A stretch of DNA of 64,000 nt, taken from Granulosicoccus sp045106195. Lineage in GTDB: Bacteria > Pseudomonadota > Gammaproteobacteria > Granulosicoccales > Granulosicoccaceae. Shown here one piece after another: positions 17,501 through 26,981 of this stretch. The stretch is taken from positions 186,001 to 250,000 of the forward strand of contig JBGCEH010000009.1 in assembly GCA_045106195.1 (NCBI GenBank), in the 5' to 3' direction. A program made the translations under genes and the position numbers. Below the pieces are notes generated by a model. It was not told the DNA's origin. It did no database searches and worked only from the letters and a program-made list of their open reading frames with translations. How positions within the stretch are numbered: position 1 is the stretch's first letter; each line of letters opens with the position of its first letter.

Positions 17501-20500
17501 TTAATCACGGCCATTTTTCTGGTTTGTTCAACTTTGGTTGTCAAATCTTCAAAAGACACTCCTGCCTCATCACGATCAAGGTTGAAACACACTTCTGTAA
17601 ACGGTGTTCTGTTGATCCAGTTTGCTTTTAGCTGATTCTTGAGTACCTCACTGAAATCAACATTAATGTTCTCGAGACCATCCAGAACAATAGATTTCAT
17701 CCGGTCTAGAAATCCCTCAAATGGCAAATCCTCATCCACGTCAGCTGCAATAGGCAGCAGACGGATACAACATCCTACCAGGTCAAATTGACCTGGTAGC
17801 ATTTGTCCGGCAACTGGTGTGGACATAACCAGCTTCTGCTGTTGACTGATTCTTGAAATCAAGATGAAAAAAGCAGAAGAAAGTAATATAAAGAGACTGG
17901 TATTCTGTTTTATAGAGAGCGCCTTCAAGACATTATAGAGGTCTTGGGACATATGGTGAGTGACGGTGTCGCCGCTAAAATTCCCAACAACTGTACGCGC
18001 CCTGTCGGTCGGCAGGTCCAGATAGACAGGAGTATCATGCAACTGGCTTACCCAGTGTCCGACTGACCCGGCTTCTTTTACATCATGATTGTATTCAAAG
18101 TCCTCAATTACAAAATCGCAGAATGAATGAGCATCAGGGAATTGTATTTTCTCACCACGAACCAAGGCGCTGTACGCGTTACCGATCTCACTCAACAAGG
18201 CATTCCAGGACCACCCATCGCACACGATATGATGAGCAGAGAAAATCAGAACGGTTTCCTCTTCCGATTGCTGAATTATTTCGATTTTTAGCAGTGGCCC
18301 ATTGATCAGATCAAAAGGTGTTCTGCTAACACGCTCGATAGTCGCATCCAGCAATTCACGTCTTAATACACAATCATTTGCTGCAAAATCATGAAAGGGA
18401 ATTTTTAGCGCATCAGGAGCTGGGAATCGTTGGAAATTACCGTCTGAACTGAATCTTGCGTGCAACGCATCGTGCCTTTGATAGACGAAATCAACGGCAC
18501 GCCTTATTGCAGATAGATCGCATCTACCCGTCAGCCTTAACAATAGAGGCTCGTTATAGGCAATATTCGCCTCTTGGCTAATCTGTGCAGTAAGCCAGAT
18601 ACTCCTCTGAATGTCTGTAAGCGGGTAACTTGCAATCGACCCTTCAGTCGTCAGGGTGTTACGCGTAACTTTTTTTTTTGAGTCTATGAAACCGACTGAC
18701 TGAAGTTCGGACACACTGTCCTTGATTGCATCGATAATGTATCTGACATCGTTTTCAGTATGCCTGAGCGTTAAAAAGCAGGGGAAACGATCGTAAATGT
18801 GAACACCATTTTCCCGGATGAGATAATAAAGAATATCGCTAAAGCTCTCCGTATGTTCAAACTCCATCCGCCAAAGGGAGCCAAAATAAGCGACCTTCAG
18901 TGGCGCTCCGCTTTCCTGAAAGAATTGATTAAGTGTTGCTGCAAGCGCTGCTGTTTTCCTGTTTGTTTCTAGCTGTAAAGCAGGTCCTCCATTTTTGAGG
19001 ATTGTCAGCGCAGCCAGACAAGCAGCGATAGAGGCTGGATGACGAACAAATGTACCTGCAAAATAGGTTACAGCCTCCTCAGGCTCTGATCGGTCGCCAA
19101 ATTTCCAGCTTCCTCCGTCTAAGGCATCCATGTACCTTTTCCGGCCGGCAACGACACCAATCTGCATGCCACCACCAACAACTTTTCCGTAGGTAGCGAT
19201 ATCTGCTTTAATATCAAAGAACTCTTGAGCGCCACCAGGTGCCGTACGAAATCCAGTGATCACTTCATCGAAGATAAAGGGGATATCCTGAGCCTCCGTA
19301 ATCGTTCTCAGTTTACGCAGAAACTCGCGAGGTTGAAAATCGGGGCGTCTGCTTTGAACGGGTTCAACCATTACTGCAGCGATTTCTTCGATTCGCTCTT
19401 CGATAATTTCAATTGATTCATCTGTTCCGTACTCTAGTACCAAAACGCTTTGAACCGACGCATCCGTTATACCGGGAGCCGCAGGAATTGATTGCAGATG
19501 TGGCGTACCACGAACAAGAACCTCATCAAATATTCCGTGGTAAGAACCACTGAAAATTACCACCAAATCCTTGCCGGTCAAGGTCCTGGCAATTCGCATA
19601 GCTCCCATGACAGCTTCAGATCCTGTATTGCAAAAACCGACCCTGTCCATTCCAGTAAATTCGCAAATCAGTTTCGCTGCCTCACCGGTCAGTGGGTTTT
19701 GCGGACCAATCTCGGCACCTTTCCAAAGCTGATCAACAACCGCTTGTGTAATGAAAGGATCGGCATAGCCGAAATAATTTGAACCGAATCCATTTAACAC
19801 ATCAATATATTCATTGTCATCCTGATCCCAGATTCTGCACCCATTAGTACGCTTGGCCACAATGGGATAGACCAGCTCCTTGAATACCGGTTTAAATCCT
19901 GACACTACCCTTGGGTCAGCATGAACGTCACGATTGCGCTCAGTGAATGTCTTGGAATTCTCAGTTCTAACGTTGTATCGATGGGTAAATCGGGTAAGCC
20001 AGTCACGCTGTGTCTCTGTCAGCTCGTCAGCCAAGCCAGTCTGAATTCGCGCGATCGCGCCAAAGGGCTGAATTGTCGGTTTCGGAGTAGCAGTTTTTGC
20101 ACTAACGTGAACGGCGCTCTGCGGCGATGTTACGCTGGCCTGAACATTTGATTGAGCTTTATCGGAATGAATTTCTAGTGCAGAGACGTCTTTTTTAATT
20201 AAGCCGCAATGACTACCACTGCTTGTATGCAGCGTCTGATCACTTGAGCCTGAATAGTGAATACGCTTATCGGTCGTCGTCGACTCTGACAACATGGCAA
20301 GCTGTTGAGCCATTATGTCAAGCTGTTTACTGATAACTGATTCCAGTTGTGTTCCTGATTCATTTAAGCCAACGCTGCTTTCTGCATTTGTGACTGTGTT
20401 TTTCCGTGTTCCAGTTGCTGAAACAGACGTCATGGCAGGGTGTGAAAGCGCTTCAGAGATGTTGACCAAAAGAGCATCAAGAGTCAGCTCACCTGGATCA

Positions 20501-20841
20501 ACACCTGCCTTGGCATCGTTCATTGCATTATTTGCAGATAAATCCTCTGCCGAATTTGGTGAGTCTGTAGCTGCTGACGTAGCGGGAGTGGATTGTGTCC
20601 AGATGTAGTCAATAAGCAATGCCGTTGAAGAAATTTCGCTCAGCATCTGCCGGAATGTGACCACCACACCAAGCTCTTTTTTCAGTTTTGTGCTGAATTG
20701 AATCAAGAATAGCGAATCGAACCCCAGCTCGATAAACGAGGTTGTTATATTCAGCGAATCCATTTCTATACCAGAGAGCTGATATAGAACATCACCGATT
20801 CTTTTTGAGATATTCTGTTTCAGAAGATTCATTGGAATCAC
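14557..20841 (-). CDS. Hybrid synthetase: ACP-aminotransferase-C-A-PCP-thioesterase
   Basis: 2094 residues. Order: ACP with Ser43 in LGFDSL; Ser/Thr/Ala-rich linker (80-290) with a helix ISKQLDIMAQQLAMLS; class III PLP aminotransferase (310-715, Lys553 in TYGKVVGGG) like those of McyE and iturin synthetases; condensation domain (738-1170, HHIVCDG at 870-876); adenylation domain (1180-1715, Lys1709 in NGKLNR); carrier domain (1740-1805); thioesterase (1830-2070). I infer that the ACP receives a beta-ketoacyl chain from the upstream PKS, transamination gives a beta-amino acyl chain, and the C domain joins it to a PCP-bound amino acid. The A domain has no Asp at the usual amino-binding position (235 in PheA numbering) and resembles Ebony, pointing to beta-alanine. 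Oddities: the A3 loop reads TSASTGTAVG (Lys lost), the carrier motif is LGSSFSL with Ser1765 the likely pantetheine site, and the thioesterase nucleophile is Cys1899 (GMCMG). It lies 20 bp after the PKS gene. Confidence 0.93.
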   Translation of the reverse strand: MIPMNLLKQNISKRIGDVLYQLSGIEMDSLNITTSFIELGFDSLFLIQFSTKLKKELGVVVTFRQMLSEISSTALLIDYIWTQSTPATSAATDSPNSAEDLSANNAMNDAKAGVDPGELTLDALLVNISEALSHPAMTSVSATGTRKNTVTNAESSVGLNESGTQLESVISKQLDIMAQQLAMLSESTTTDKRIHYSGSSDQTLHTSSGSHCGLIKKDVSALEIHSDKAQSNVQASVTSPQSAVHVSAKTATPKPTIQPFGAIARIQTGLADELTETQRDWLTRFTHRYNVRTENSKTFTERNRDVHADPRVVSGFKPVFKELVYPIVAKRTNGCRIWDQDDNEYIDVLNGFGSNYFGYADPFITQAVVDQLWKGAEIGPQNPLTGEAAKLICEFTGMDRVGFCNTGSEAVMGAMRIARTLTGKDLVVIFSGSYHGIFDEVLVRGTPHLQSIPAAPGITDASVQSVLVLEYGTDESIEIIEERIEEIAAVMVEPVQSRRPDFQPREFLRKLRTITEAQDIPFIFDEVITGFRTAPGGAQEFFDIKADIATYGKVVGGGMQIGVVAGRKRYMDALDGGSWKFGDRSEPEEAVTYFAGTFVRHPASIAACLAALTILKNGGPALQLETNRKTAALAATLNQFFQESGAPLKVAYFGSLWRMEFEHTESFSDILYYLIRENGVHIYDRFPCFLTLRHTENDVRYIIDAIKDSVSELQSVGFIDSKKKVTRNTLTTEGSIASYPLTDIQRSIWLTAQISQEANIAYNEPLLLRLTGRCDLSAIRRAVDFVYQRHDALHARFSSDGNFQRFPAPDALKIPFHDFAANDCVLRRELLDATIERVSRTPFDLINGPLLKIEIIQQSEEETVLIFSAHHIVCDGWSWNALLSEIGNAYSALVRGEKIQFPDAHSFCDFVIEDFEYNHDVKEAGSVGHWVSQLHDTPVYLDLPTDRARTVVGNFSGDTVTHHMSQDLYNVLKALSIKQNTSLFILLSSAFFILISRISQQQKLVMSTPVAGQMLPGQFDLVGCCIRLLPIAADVDEDLPFEGFLDRMKSIVLDGLENINVDFSEVLKNQLKANWINRTPFTEVCFNLDRDEAGVSFEDLTTKVEQTRKMAVINDIFFNVNEGSEGLKIDCDYNTDLFERSTVVRWIASFEVLLEAIGQAPESPISHLSSMTRDERDLLLKNGMAVKYPFSGSNRIDVLFDQQASETPDALAIISGSVEISYRQLYEQSNKLANYLQHMGIRVGDGIGIYLDRSPLALIAMLATMKAEGVCIPLDPTYPAERIRYMVNDSEVEVILTNEQLLNQSIVNNSSFADKLFSLERNWPGVEKQAIEFTGKHCTRQADGKPHVAFILYTSASTGTAVGVKTRHDAHIRRFEWMWRQYPFSGYEMCCQKTSLCFIDSVWELFGPLLKGVPSVFVQIDTIMDSVEFLEIIESHRVSRIVLVPTLLRLLVNSAISRKCYLPSLRYCFSSGEILAPELARDFKNHFPHCKLVNLYGTTEVSGDATFHECLTFDDKQKVYIGTPIDNSCIFLLDRYGKPVPVGSTGEICIGGEILAAEYHNRPDLNDERFIGIGTLSFTTGMAQLPTSRLFKTGDLGRVGSEGSIEFIGRNDTQININGIRVDLAEIQGALQLHDDVAECHVDMRAFPIDKPHDCPSVEKCLVAYVRTHDNKPAEAADIRAHMKKHLPLHMVPQHYFQLVRFPLTPNGKLNRQQLLQQADLELVHAERTRVPRTFAEEILLASWSNGLGISDINMEDNYFDLGSSFSLIKILSSLRQEYDITISIRDCLRYPTLENLAKFIAPQLAIAGQGLDQTGIKQTIFSLQKGGGMLPLLLIPPAGVTETYFMPMLAEMDPSIPIYSISPDEIMKYKSLASYSEHLAQEWMQLCPNSPCIVAGMCMGTHLAFELTNHLCRNGHDVPFLTVIDHDAPVTSVAQTNRLLSQNGPMGPVIRGYNHLKAGRLGRLMLRVSIAIERNFDDDLDHYMKVLEWQNRISGEYEATPCDTDILVIQSEEYAKSRNIAEHWKALTSGDFVVATLNNVMHDDFTEDEPEPLYRVAQVLNQHIRKVCSEKRGNEGRDMVVPEPVLIPPVSAA

Positions 20842-20861
20842 TAAGTCTTAAACTATGCCAG

Positions 20862-23732
20862 TCAGGACTGCTGTTCCAACAACTGCTGTTCTGTCTGCAG
20901 AGCATCAAGTTGAGCTCGCATTAATTTCAGTTGTTGATCAACAATGCCTTGTCGACCGTCAGTATCAATGGAGGCGTCCGTATTAATGCTTTCTAATGGA
21001 ACTGCTTGTTCGCTGCCAACGCGGTTATCATTTTTCGACTGATGGTTATCCGTTCCCTGCACAGGATACCAATATCTTTTTCGCTGAAAAGGGTATCCGG
21101 GTATACGAGCTCTTGGAATATCATGGTTATCGCCTATCTGCTGAACATCAATCGGATATTCATGTTTCCACAATTCACCAGCTGAGCTGTAGCACAATTC
21201 CAGATCGTGCGTTTCAGATGTTGGATGCGAACAACTCGGAAGAACAGTGTGTCGTTCTCGAATTGTCGTATGTTGCTGCGCCAGCCTGGACAGCGTCTGT
21301 CCCGGACCAGTCTCAATCAGGAATCCTTCTGACTCGGTTGACAGCGTCTCGATGGCCTGACTGAACCGAACAGTTTTTCGTATATTGGAGGTCCAATAGT
21401 TTGCTGAGCGGGCTTCTTCGTCAGTCAGCCACGATCCGGTAACTGTCGAAACCATGGGAATCTTCTGTTGATTCAATATAACCGAGTTAACTTTTTCATG
21501 AAAACTGTCGAGCACCGGATCCATCATGGAAGAATGAAATGCATGCGACGTGTGGACTTTCCGCGTGACAAAGCCTTCCTTCTCAAGTTTACACTCCATG
21601 TCAGCAATACTCTTTTCGGTACCTGAAATTATGGTGAGCCGGGGACTGTTACATGCAGCAATATCGACATCGTGAAGCAGCGGCTGCAATGACTGCGCAT
21701 CAGCAAGAACCGCAATCATCCTTCCCGGTGGCAAGCCTTGCATGAGTTGTCCTCGCGAGGCAACGAGATTGAGCGCGTCTTCAAGGGAAAAAATGCCACT
21801 CAGGCAACCCGCCATGAACTCGCCCACACTATGGCCGAGCAAATACGTCGGTTTAACACCCCAGGATACCCATAGCTGAGCGAGTGAGTAACTAATGGCT
21901 GATATCAATGGCTGAGCGTACTGTGTCTGAGTAAGCTTGTTTTGCCAGTCCATCGAATCGGGATCGCCCTCAAACAATAGCTCTTGAAGCGTCTGATTCA
22001 GATGAGGCAATAAAATATCAGAACATGTCTCGAAGGCCTTCCGAAATACAGGCTCGCGAGTATAGAATTCATGACCCATTCTGATGTATTGCGAACCTTG
22101 CCCAGGAAACATGAAACAAACGTTTTCACTTACCTGACGCTTTGACGTGCGTACGGCCATAGACGTTGAGAGTTGCTGAAGCCTTTCGAGAGCGTCTGTT
22201 CGATTGTTTACAACCACATACTGTCGATGAGCAAACGCTGATCGGCCGCAAATCAATGTCCTGGATATGCTGGACAACGACAACGTAGGGTTCTTTTGTA
22301 TGTGACGCTTTAGATTGGTGGCTTGCTGGCTTAACGCCAGCGGATCACGAGTGCTCATGATCAGCAATTCAGTACGGGAGGCAGATTGCAATTGTGTTTT
22401 ACGGGAAGGCGCTTCTTCGAGTACCACATGCGCATTGGTTCCTCCTACCCCAAATGAGCTAAGAGCCGCACGTCGGACACCCTGGTGAAAATCCCATGGA
22501 AGAAGCGAGGTATTGACGAAAAAGGGACTATTCTCAAAATCAATTGAAGGATTTTTCTCTTTAAAGTGCAGGCTGGCTGGAATTTTTCGGTGATAGATGG
22601 ATAACGCCGTTTTTATCAAACCTGCAATGCCTGCTGCGCAGTCAAGATGACCGATATTGGATTTGACTGATCCAATGGCGCAATATTGCTTTTTAGCGCT
22701 TTGCTTCCCATATACCTGATTGAGAGCGTCTACTTCAATCGGATCCCCTAGTGGAGTTCCGGTACCGTGAGCTTCAACCATCGATATGGAAGAACCATCG
22801 ATGCCTGCCATGTACTGGGCTCTCTGAATCGCCTCGATTTGCCCTTCCGGACTGGGTGCTGTGTAACCACCCTTACGGCGTCCATCATTATTCAATCCCC
22901 ACCCACGAATCACAGCGTAGATGTCATCCCCATCCCGCTGTGCCGATGTCAATGGCTTTAGCAGAACCGCCGCCACGCCATTGCCAAACAATGTGCCGTC
23001 TGCCGATTTGTCGAAGACACTGCAACGACCATTTCGCGACATCATTCCCCCTTCTTCGTACAGGTAGCCGCGCTGCTGTGGAAACCGCAAGGTAGCTGCC
23101 CCCGCCAGCGCCATATCGGCCTCTCCATTGACGAGGCTCTGACACGCTGTCGCTATGGCGACCAGTGACGTGGAACATGCTGTCTGAATAGTCAGGCTGG
23201 GGCCATGCAGGTCAAGGTAATAAGAGACTTGAGTAGCCAGGTAGTCTTTTTCAAATCCAATTTCATTCTGAAATGAACCGCCATGGAATACATCCACCAG
23301 TTCATGCACCACTGACGGGTTCTTTTTGAGCGCATCAAGGAGGTAGGTGTTCATGTAACAGCCGGCAAATACACCGACGGAATGATTATGGTCGGAAGGC
23401 GAGTACCCTGCATCCTCGATCGCGTGCCAGCAACATTCCAGGAACAAGCGATGCTGAGGGTCCATGGACACCGCCTTGCCGGGAAAAATGTCGAAAAATG
23501 CAGCATCAAACTCGTCCGCCCCGTCAACTACGGCAGCGCACTTCACGTAATTGCTATTGCCGTCGTACAAATGAGCATCCGAAGGTTCAAGCCTATCGTC
23601 TGGAATAGTGGTCACGCTGTCTATGCCGTCACACAAATTCTCCCAGAATTCAGCCGTAGACGCTGCCTGCGGGAAGCGACCCGCCATACCAATTATGGCT
23701 ATCGAATTTGAGTCATCTGTTCCCTGGCACAT
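20862..23732 (-). CDS. Type I polyketide synthase, KS-AT, with C-terminal docking helix
   Basis: 956 residues. Ketosynthase about 10-440 with Cys186 (TACSTS), His322 (EAHGTGT) and His362 (NIGHLD); acyltransferase about 535-835 with GQGSQ, Ser635 in GHSVGE and HAFH at 730-733, the motif of malonyl-CoA-specific ATs. A post-AT linker ends PFQRKRYWYP near 890. The last 25 or so residues (QQLKLMRAQLDALQTEQQLLEQQ) look like a coiled-coil docking element. There is no KR, DH, ER or ACP; the ACP is at the start of the next protein, so the module is split over two polypeptides and delivers an unreduced beta-keto chain, the correct substrate for the aminotransferase. No loading domain is present, so the starter must come from a separate acyl donor. 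A 206-bp gap with TTGCAA repeats separates it from the exporter gene and may hold a promoter. Confidence 0.93.
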   Translation of the reverse strand: MCQGTDDSNSIAIIGMAGRFPQAASTAEFWENLCDGIDSVTTIPDDRLEPSDAHLYDGNSNYVKCAAVVDGADEFDAAFFDIFPGKAVSMDPQHRLFLECCWHAIEDAGYSPSDHNHSVGVFAGCYMNTYLLDALKKNPSVVHELVDVFHGGSFQNEIGFEKDYLATQVSYYLDLHGPSLTIQTACSTSLVAIATACQSLVNGEADMALAGAATLRFPQQRGYLYEEGGMMSRNGRCSVFDKSADGTLFGNGVAAVLLKPLTSAQRDGDDIYAVIRGWGLNNDGRRKGGYTAPSPEGQIEAIQRAQYMAGIDGSSISMVEAHGTGTPLGDPIEVDALNQVYGKQSAKKQYCAIGSVKSNIGHLDCAAGIAGLIKTALSIYHRKIPASLHFKEKNPSIDFENSPFFVNTSLLPWDFHQGVRRAALSSFGVGGTNAHVVLEEAPSRKTQLQSASRTELLIMSTRDPLALSQQATNLKRHIQKNPTLSLSSISRTLICGRSAFAHRQYVVVNNRTDALERLQQLSTSMAVRTSKRQVSENVCFMFPGQGSQYIRMGHEFYTREPVFRKAFETCSDILLPHLNQTLQELLFEGDPDSMDWQNKLTQTQYAQPLISAISYSLAQLWVSWGVKPTYLLGHSVGEFMAGCLSGIFSLEDALNLVASRGQLMQGLPPGRMIAVLADAQSLQPLLHDVDIAACNSPRLTIISGTEKSIADMECKLEKEGFVTRKVHTSHAFHSSMMDPVLDSFHEKVNSVILNQQKIPMVSTVTGSWLTDEEARSANYWTSNIRKTVRFSQAIETLSTESEGFLIETGPGQTLSRLAQQHTTIRERHTVLPSCSHPTSETHDLELCYSSAGELWKHEYPIDVQQIGDNHDIPRARIPGYPFQRKRYWYPVQGTDNHQSKNDNRVGSEQAVPLESINTDASIDTDGRQGIVDQQLKLMRAQLDALQTEQQLLEQQS

Positions 23733-23938
23733 GTGATCAGTTTTCAGGTGCTGACAAATAAGCGACTACGTGAACTACATTGGATTGACAACAAAAACAT
23801 GCCGTGTGTTTCTGGCCTGTGCATGAAGCCCGACTAAAACGTGTTGTGGAAGCATTGTCTGGGCGTTGCCGTAAGGCACATCAGCAAATAGTTGCAAAAC
23901 ATTGCAAGATGTGAAGAATTCTACATTTTTATGCCCAG

Positions 23939-25720
23939 CTAGAACTTTTGGCATATTGACAGTGTGCTGTTTCTAAGTCTATACAGTGTATCGCATGTTG
24001 CCAACGACGACGTCCTGTGAGCTACGAAAATTGTCGTCATTGCCGGATAATCAGTTCGCAAATTGTGAAGAATCGATTCTTCAGTGGATTCGTCAAGCGC
24101 ACTGGTACCTTCGTCCAGTACTAGAACGCAAGGTTTACGATACAAAGCTCTGGCCAACCCGATTCGCTGCCTTTGCCCACCTGATAGCTGCATGCCACCC
24201 TCTCCGACTCTCGTCTCGAACTGCTCACCAAGTTCACTTTCGATGAAATCCAGAATGCCAGCAGCTTTCGCCGAATTCCTCATCAGACCATGGTCACGTT
24301 GATTAGCGTGCAACCCATAAGCAATGTTGTCAGCAACGGTTGCACCCGATAACACCACTTGCTGAGAGACATACCCGAAATGCTGCCTCCAGGCAACACC
24401 GTCCTCAGTAGTCAGTCTGATTCCGTCGTTATAAATACCACCGCCAGATACCGGCTGAAGCAATAACAGAACGTCCAGCAACGTCGATTTACCGGATCCA
24501 CTTTCACCGACAATTCCGATATGTTGCCCTCTGGACACCGACAGATTGAGATTCTCAAGCAGGGGTTTATCACTTTTATACCGGAACGAAACAGCATCAA
24601 ACACAAGCTCACTGCCAGGCTTATTACGTGAACCCGCAGCATTGACCTTAACTGTTGATTGCTTGACATCCAGTGCCTTGATTATATTGCGCGTGACGTG
24701 CCCGTAGGTTCGTACACTACTGATGTCTTTGAATATCGACTGCATGGAAGGCATGATTCGGTACAACGCATAGACAATCGATCCTATAAGTGGAACCAGA
24801 GTGATCAATGAATTACCTTGAAGTAACGCGAGACTAATCACCAGAACAACTATCGCTGAAATAAGGATTTCAATGATAGGTTTGGGCAAGAGTCCCCATA
24901 GCTCAAGCCTCGGCCCAATAGCCGCCAACTCGCTTGAAATTTTACTAAGCTGCGATGTATGGTAATCCGCAGCACCATGAATGCAGATATATCGCAGGTC
25001 AGACAAGGACTCTCTGGTTGTTTTATAGAGTGCTGTAAATAGACGATCTATTTTCGCACTGCCTGTTTCAAGAACGTTACCGAGCAACAGGTGCGCGGTA
25101 AAAAAATAGATCAACAGCAGAATCAAAATGAAAAGCGTAATACCCGGCGCAAAATAAAGTAGGCCAGACAAGAGGAACACTAAAAACAGGGCCTCTACAA
25201 TAATACCCAGGGCCGGATCCAGAACATCGTCCATATACATGTCGATGTCCTCATGAAGTAGTTTTTCAAGTTTCACGTGGTTCAGTCCCGTGATTTCCTG
25301 ATAAGGCATATTGAGATGGGTCGAAAATACGGCTGACCGTAAATCCCGCATCAATGAGGACTGATAGACCTCCGTCTTATAGGCAGTGAGCAGGCTTACA
25401 CAGTGAGCAATAGCCGTCAATCCCACGAAAGCGACACCCGCAAAGATCACATTATATGGCCAGGACACGACGCCTAAAATTGTATTCAAAAATTCTATCG
25501 GGAGTTCTGCCGACTCACTGTCCAGATTCGCAGCCAGATAAAGAAACGGAATAATGGAGAAAAACCCAACCATTCGTAAAAGTGCAGATGTCGTGTTCAA
25601 GACCAGTATCCGGACAAGCTGCCGTGAATCAAATAGGCGCGCCAGAGCCAATGAATGGTTGAATCTGCTGAAAGTAGTTTCGCCAGCTGGCATGAAGGAA
25701 TAATGCTCTCGTTGGAACAA
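23939..25720 (-). CDS. ABC exporter, fused permease and ATPase
   Basis: 593-residue half-transporter. The N-terminal membrane domain (about 30-330) has six predicted segments; the ATPase domain (about 370-590) has Walker A GIVGESGSGKST, signature LSGGQRQRIGLARAL, Walker B VLVLDEGTSALD and the switch His in VAHR. There is no N-terminal peptidase domain. It precedes the PKS and NRPS genes on the same strand and is the natural candidate for exporting their product, with self-resistance as a possible side role. Family members also export lipids and peptides. Its upstream region (25721-25917) is shared with the divergent dehydrogenase gene. Confidence 0.9.
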   Translation of the reverse strand: MFQREHYSFMPAGETTFSRFNHSLALARLFDSRQLVRILVLNTTSALLRMVGFFSIIPFLYLAANLDSESAELPIEFLNTILGVVSWPYNVIFAGVAFVGLTAIAHCVSLLTAYKTEVYQSSLMRDLRSAVFSTHLNMPYQEITGLNHVKLEKLLHEDIDMYMDDVLDPALGIIVEALFLVFLLSGLLYFAPGITLFILILLLIYFFTAHLLLGNVLETGSAKIDRLFTALYKTTRESLSDLRYICIHGAADYHTSQLSKISSELAAIGPRLELWGLLPKPIIEILISAIVVLVISLALLQGNSLITLVPLIGSIVYALYRIMPSMQSIFKDISSVRTYGHVTRNIIKALDVKQSTVKVNAAGSRNKPGSELVFDAVSFRYKSDKPLLENLNLSVSRGQHIGIVGESGSGKSTLLDVLLLLQPVSGGGIYNDGIRLTTEDGVAWRQHFGYVSQQVVLSGATVADNIAYGLHANQRDHGLMRNSAKAAGILDFIESELGEQFETRVGEGGMQLSGGQRQRIGLARALYRKPCVLVLDEGTSALDESTEESILHNLRTDYPAMTTIFVAHRTSSLATCDTLYRLRNSTLSICQKF

Positions 25721-25917
25721 GTTACGTTATCAGGCTTAGCATAAAAATATCCGCTGATTATATTACCGTGCTGTTTCTCAACAGAATAATTCGACGGTAC
25801 GCTAGAATTCGCACCTTGTTACTTCAACTTTTTCTCTTCAATCTTTCCGGCTGACAGTTCGCGGTATCGATGCGGATCGGTTTTTGAAGAATTTTCGTTA
25901 CAGAGGAATATCAAGGC

Positions 25918-26907
25918 ATGAATAAAACATCAGTGTCCCTGAACGAAGTCGAGAATATTGCCAGGAAGGCTCTTGTCAATCACGGCGCATCGAATTGGGT
26001 AGCCAGTGAAGTTGCGAAAGCGGTTTCCAGGGCGGAAGCTACAGGAAACTTGATTTGTGGATTGTATTATCTGGAGAGTTACTGCAAGCAACTTGAAACC
26101 AAACGGGTCAAAGGGACCGTTGAGCCTCAGGTGTCACGTCCCAGAAGTGCGATTGTAAAGGTAGACGCAGGGCTTGGCTTCGCGCAGCCTGCATTCGCCA
26201 AAGCCCTGCCGGAAGCCACCGCAGTTGTCAAAGAATCCGGTACTTGCTCTCTGGCTGTTTGCCATGCACACACTTGCACCTCGCTGGGTTACTTTACAGA
26301 GCAAATTGCGGAGGCTGGCCTCATAGGTATTGGCTTTACCAATGCGTCAGCTGTTGTCTCCCCACCCGGCGGCAACAAAGCCGTTATTGGCACCAATCCC
26401 ATCGCCATGTCAATCCCTGACAAGAACGGTGGAATTGCTTTTCAATTCGATCAAAGTACCAGTGCCGTGGCGCTAGGAAAGATAACAATGGCAGCCGCTG
26501 CTGGTGACTCCATTCCACTCGGGTGGGCAGTTAATGCCGAGGGCATGCCTACAACCGATCCTCAAGCTGCCTTGAAAGGCTCTCTGCTATCGACCGGTGG
26601 ATACAAGGGCTATGGATTTGGATTAATGGCGGAAATATTGGCAGCCGCAGTAACTGGCAGTGTCAACTCACTTGACGTCAAGGGTCTGAAACTACCCGAT
26701 GGGTCTCCCCATGATCTGGGTCAGTTCTACTTTCTACTCGATCCCACGGCCATTTCAGGTAATGGATTCTGGGAAAGGCTTGCTCGTTTGTCAGATGCTG
26801 TCGACGAACAGGAAGGCGCACGACTACCGGGTGCCAATCGACGAATACCTGAAGTTGTCAGCATAGACGCTACGCTTTGGAGACTTGCTCAGTCTCTCTG
26901 CAATTAG
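25918..26907 (+). CDS. Ldh-family (malate/L-lactate/ureidoglycolate-type) NAD(P)-dependent dehydrogenase
   Basis: 329 residues of the Ldh_2 fold, unrelated to classical lactate dehydrogenase: VKVDAGLGFAQPA (about 80-92), SLAVCHAHTCTSLGYF with the catalytic His region (about 111-126), GIGFTNASAVVSPPGG (about 137-152), GTNPIAMSIP (about 159-168) and GGYKGYGFGLMAEIL (about 222-236). Members reduce 2-keto acids, cyclic imines such as piperideine-2-carboxylate, or sulfopyruvate. The substrate here is unknown. Start ATG at 25918 is preceded by GAGGA. It is divergent from the exporter gene, so a link to the biosynthetic locus is possible but unproven. Confidence 0.88.
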   Translation: MNKTSVSLNEVENIARKALVNHGASNWVASEVAKAVSRAEATGNLICGLYYLESYCKQLETKRVKGTVEPQVSRPRSAIVKVDAGLGFAQPAFAKALPEATAVVKESGTCSLAVCHAHTCTSLGYFTEQIAEAGLIGIGFTNASAVVSPPGGNKAVIGTNPIAMSIPDKNGGIAFQFDQSTSAVALGKITMAAAAGDSIPLGWAVNAEGMPTTDPQAALKGSLLSTGGYKGYGFGLMAEILAAAVTGSVNSLDVKGLKLPDGSPHDLGQFYFLLDPTAISGNGFWERLARLSDAVDEQEGARLPGANRRIPEVVSIDATLWRLAQSLCN

Positions 26908-26981
26908 GCGCGATAATGTATACACCGCTTTCGGCTCATGTTACCCAATCACGCAGCATCATACTGTTCTGTACCCAGTGA

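Noticed and set aside
15061..20608. Several plus-strand frames of 60-110 codons inside the NRPS gene
   Set aside because: All are antisense shadows of an intact, motif-rich 2094-codon gene.
26908..26981. TGTATAC at about 26915 as a third GntR operator
   Set aside because: It lies between two convergent gene ends, has only a partial palindrome and no promoter context; noted only as a chance match.
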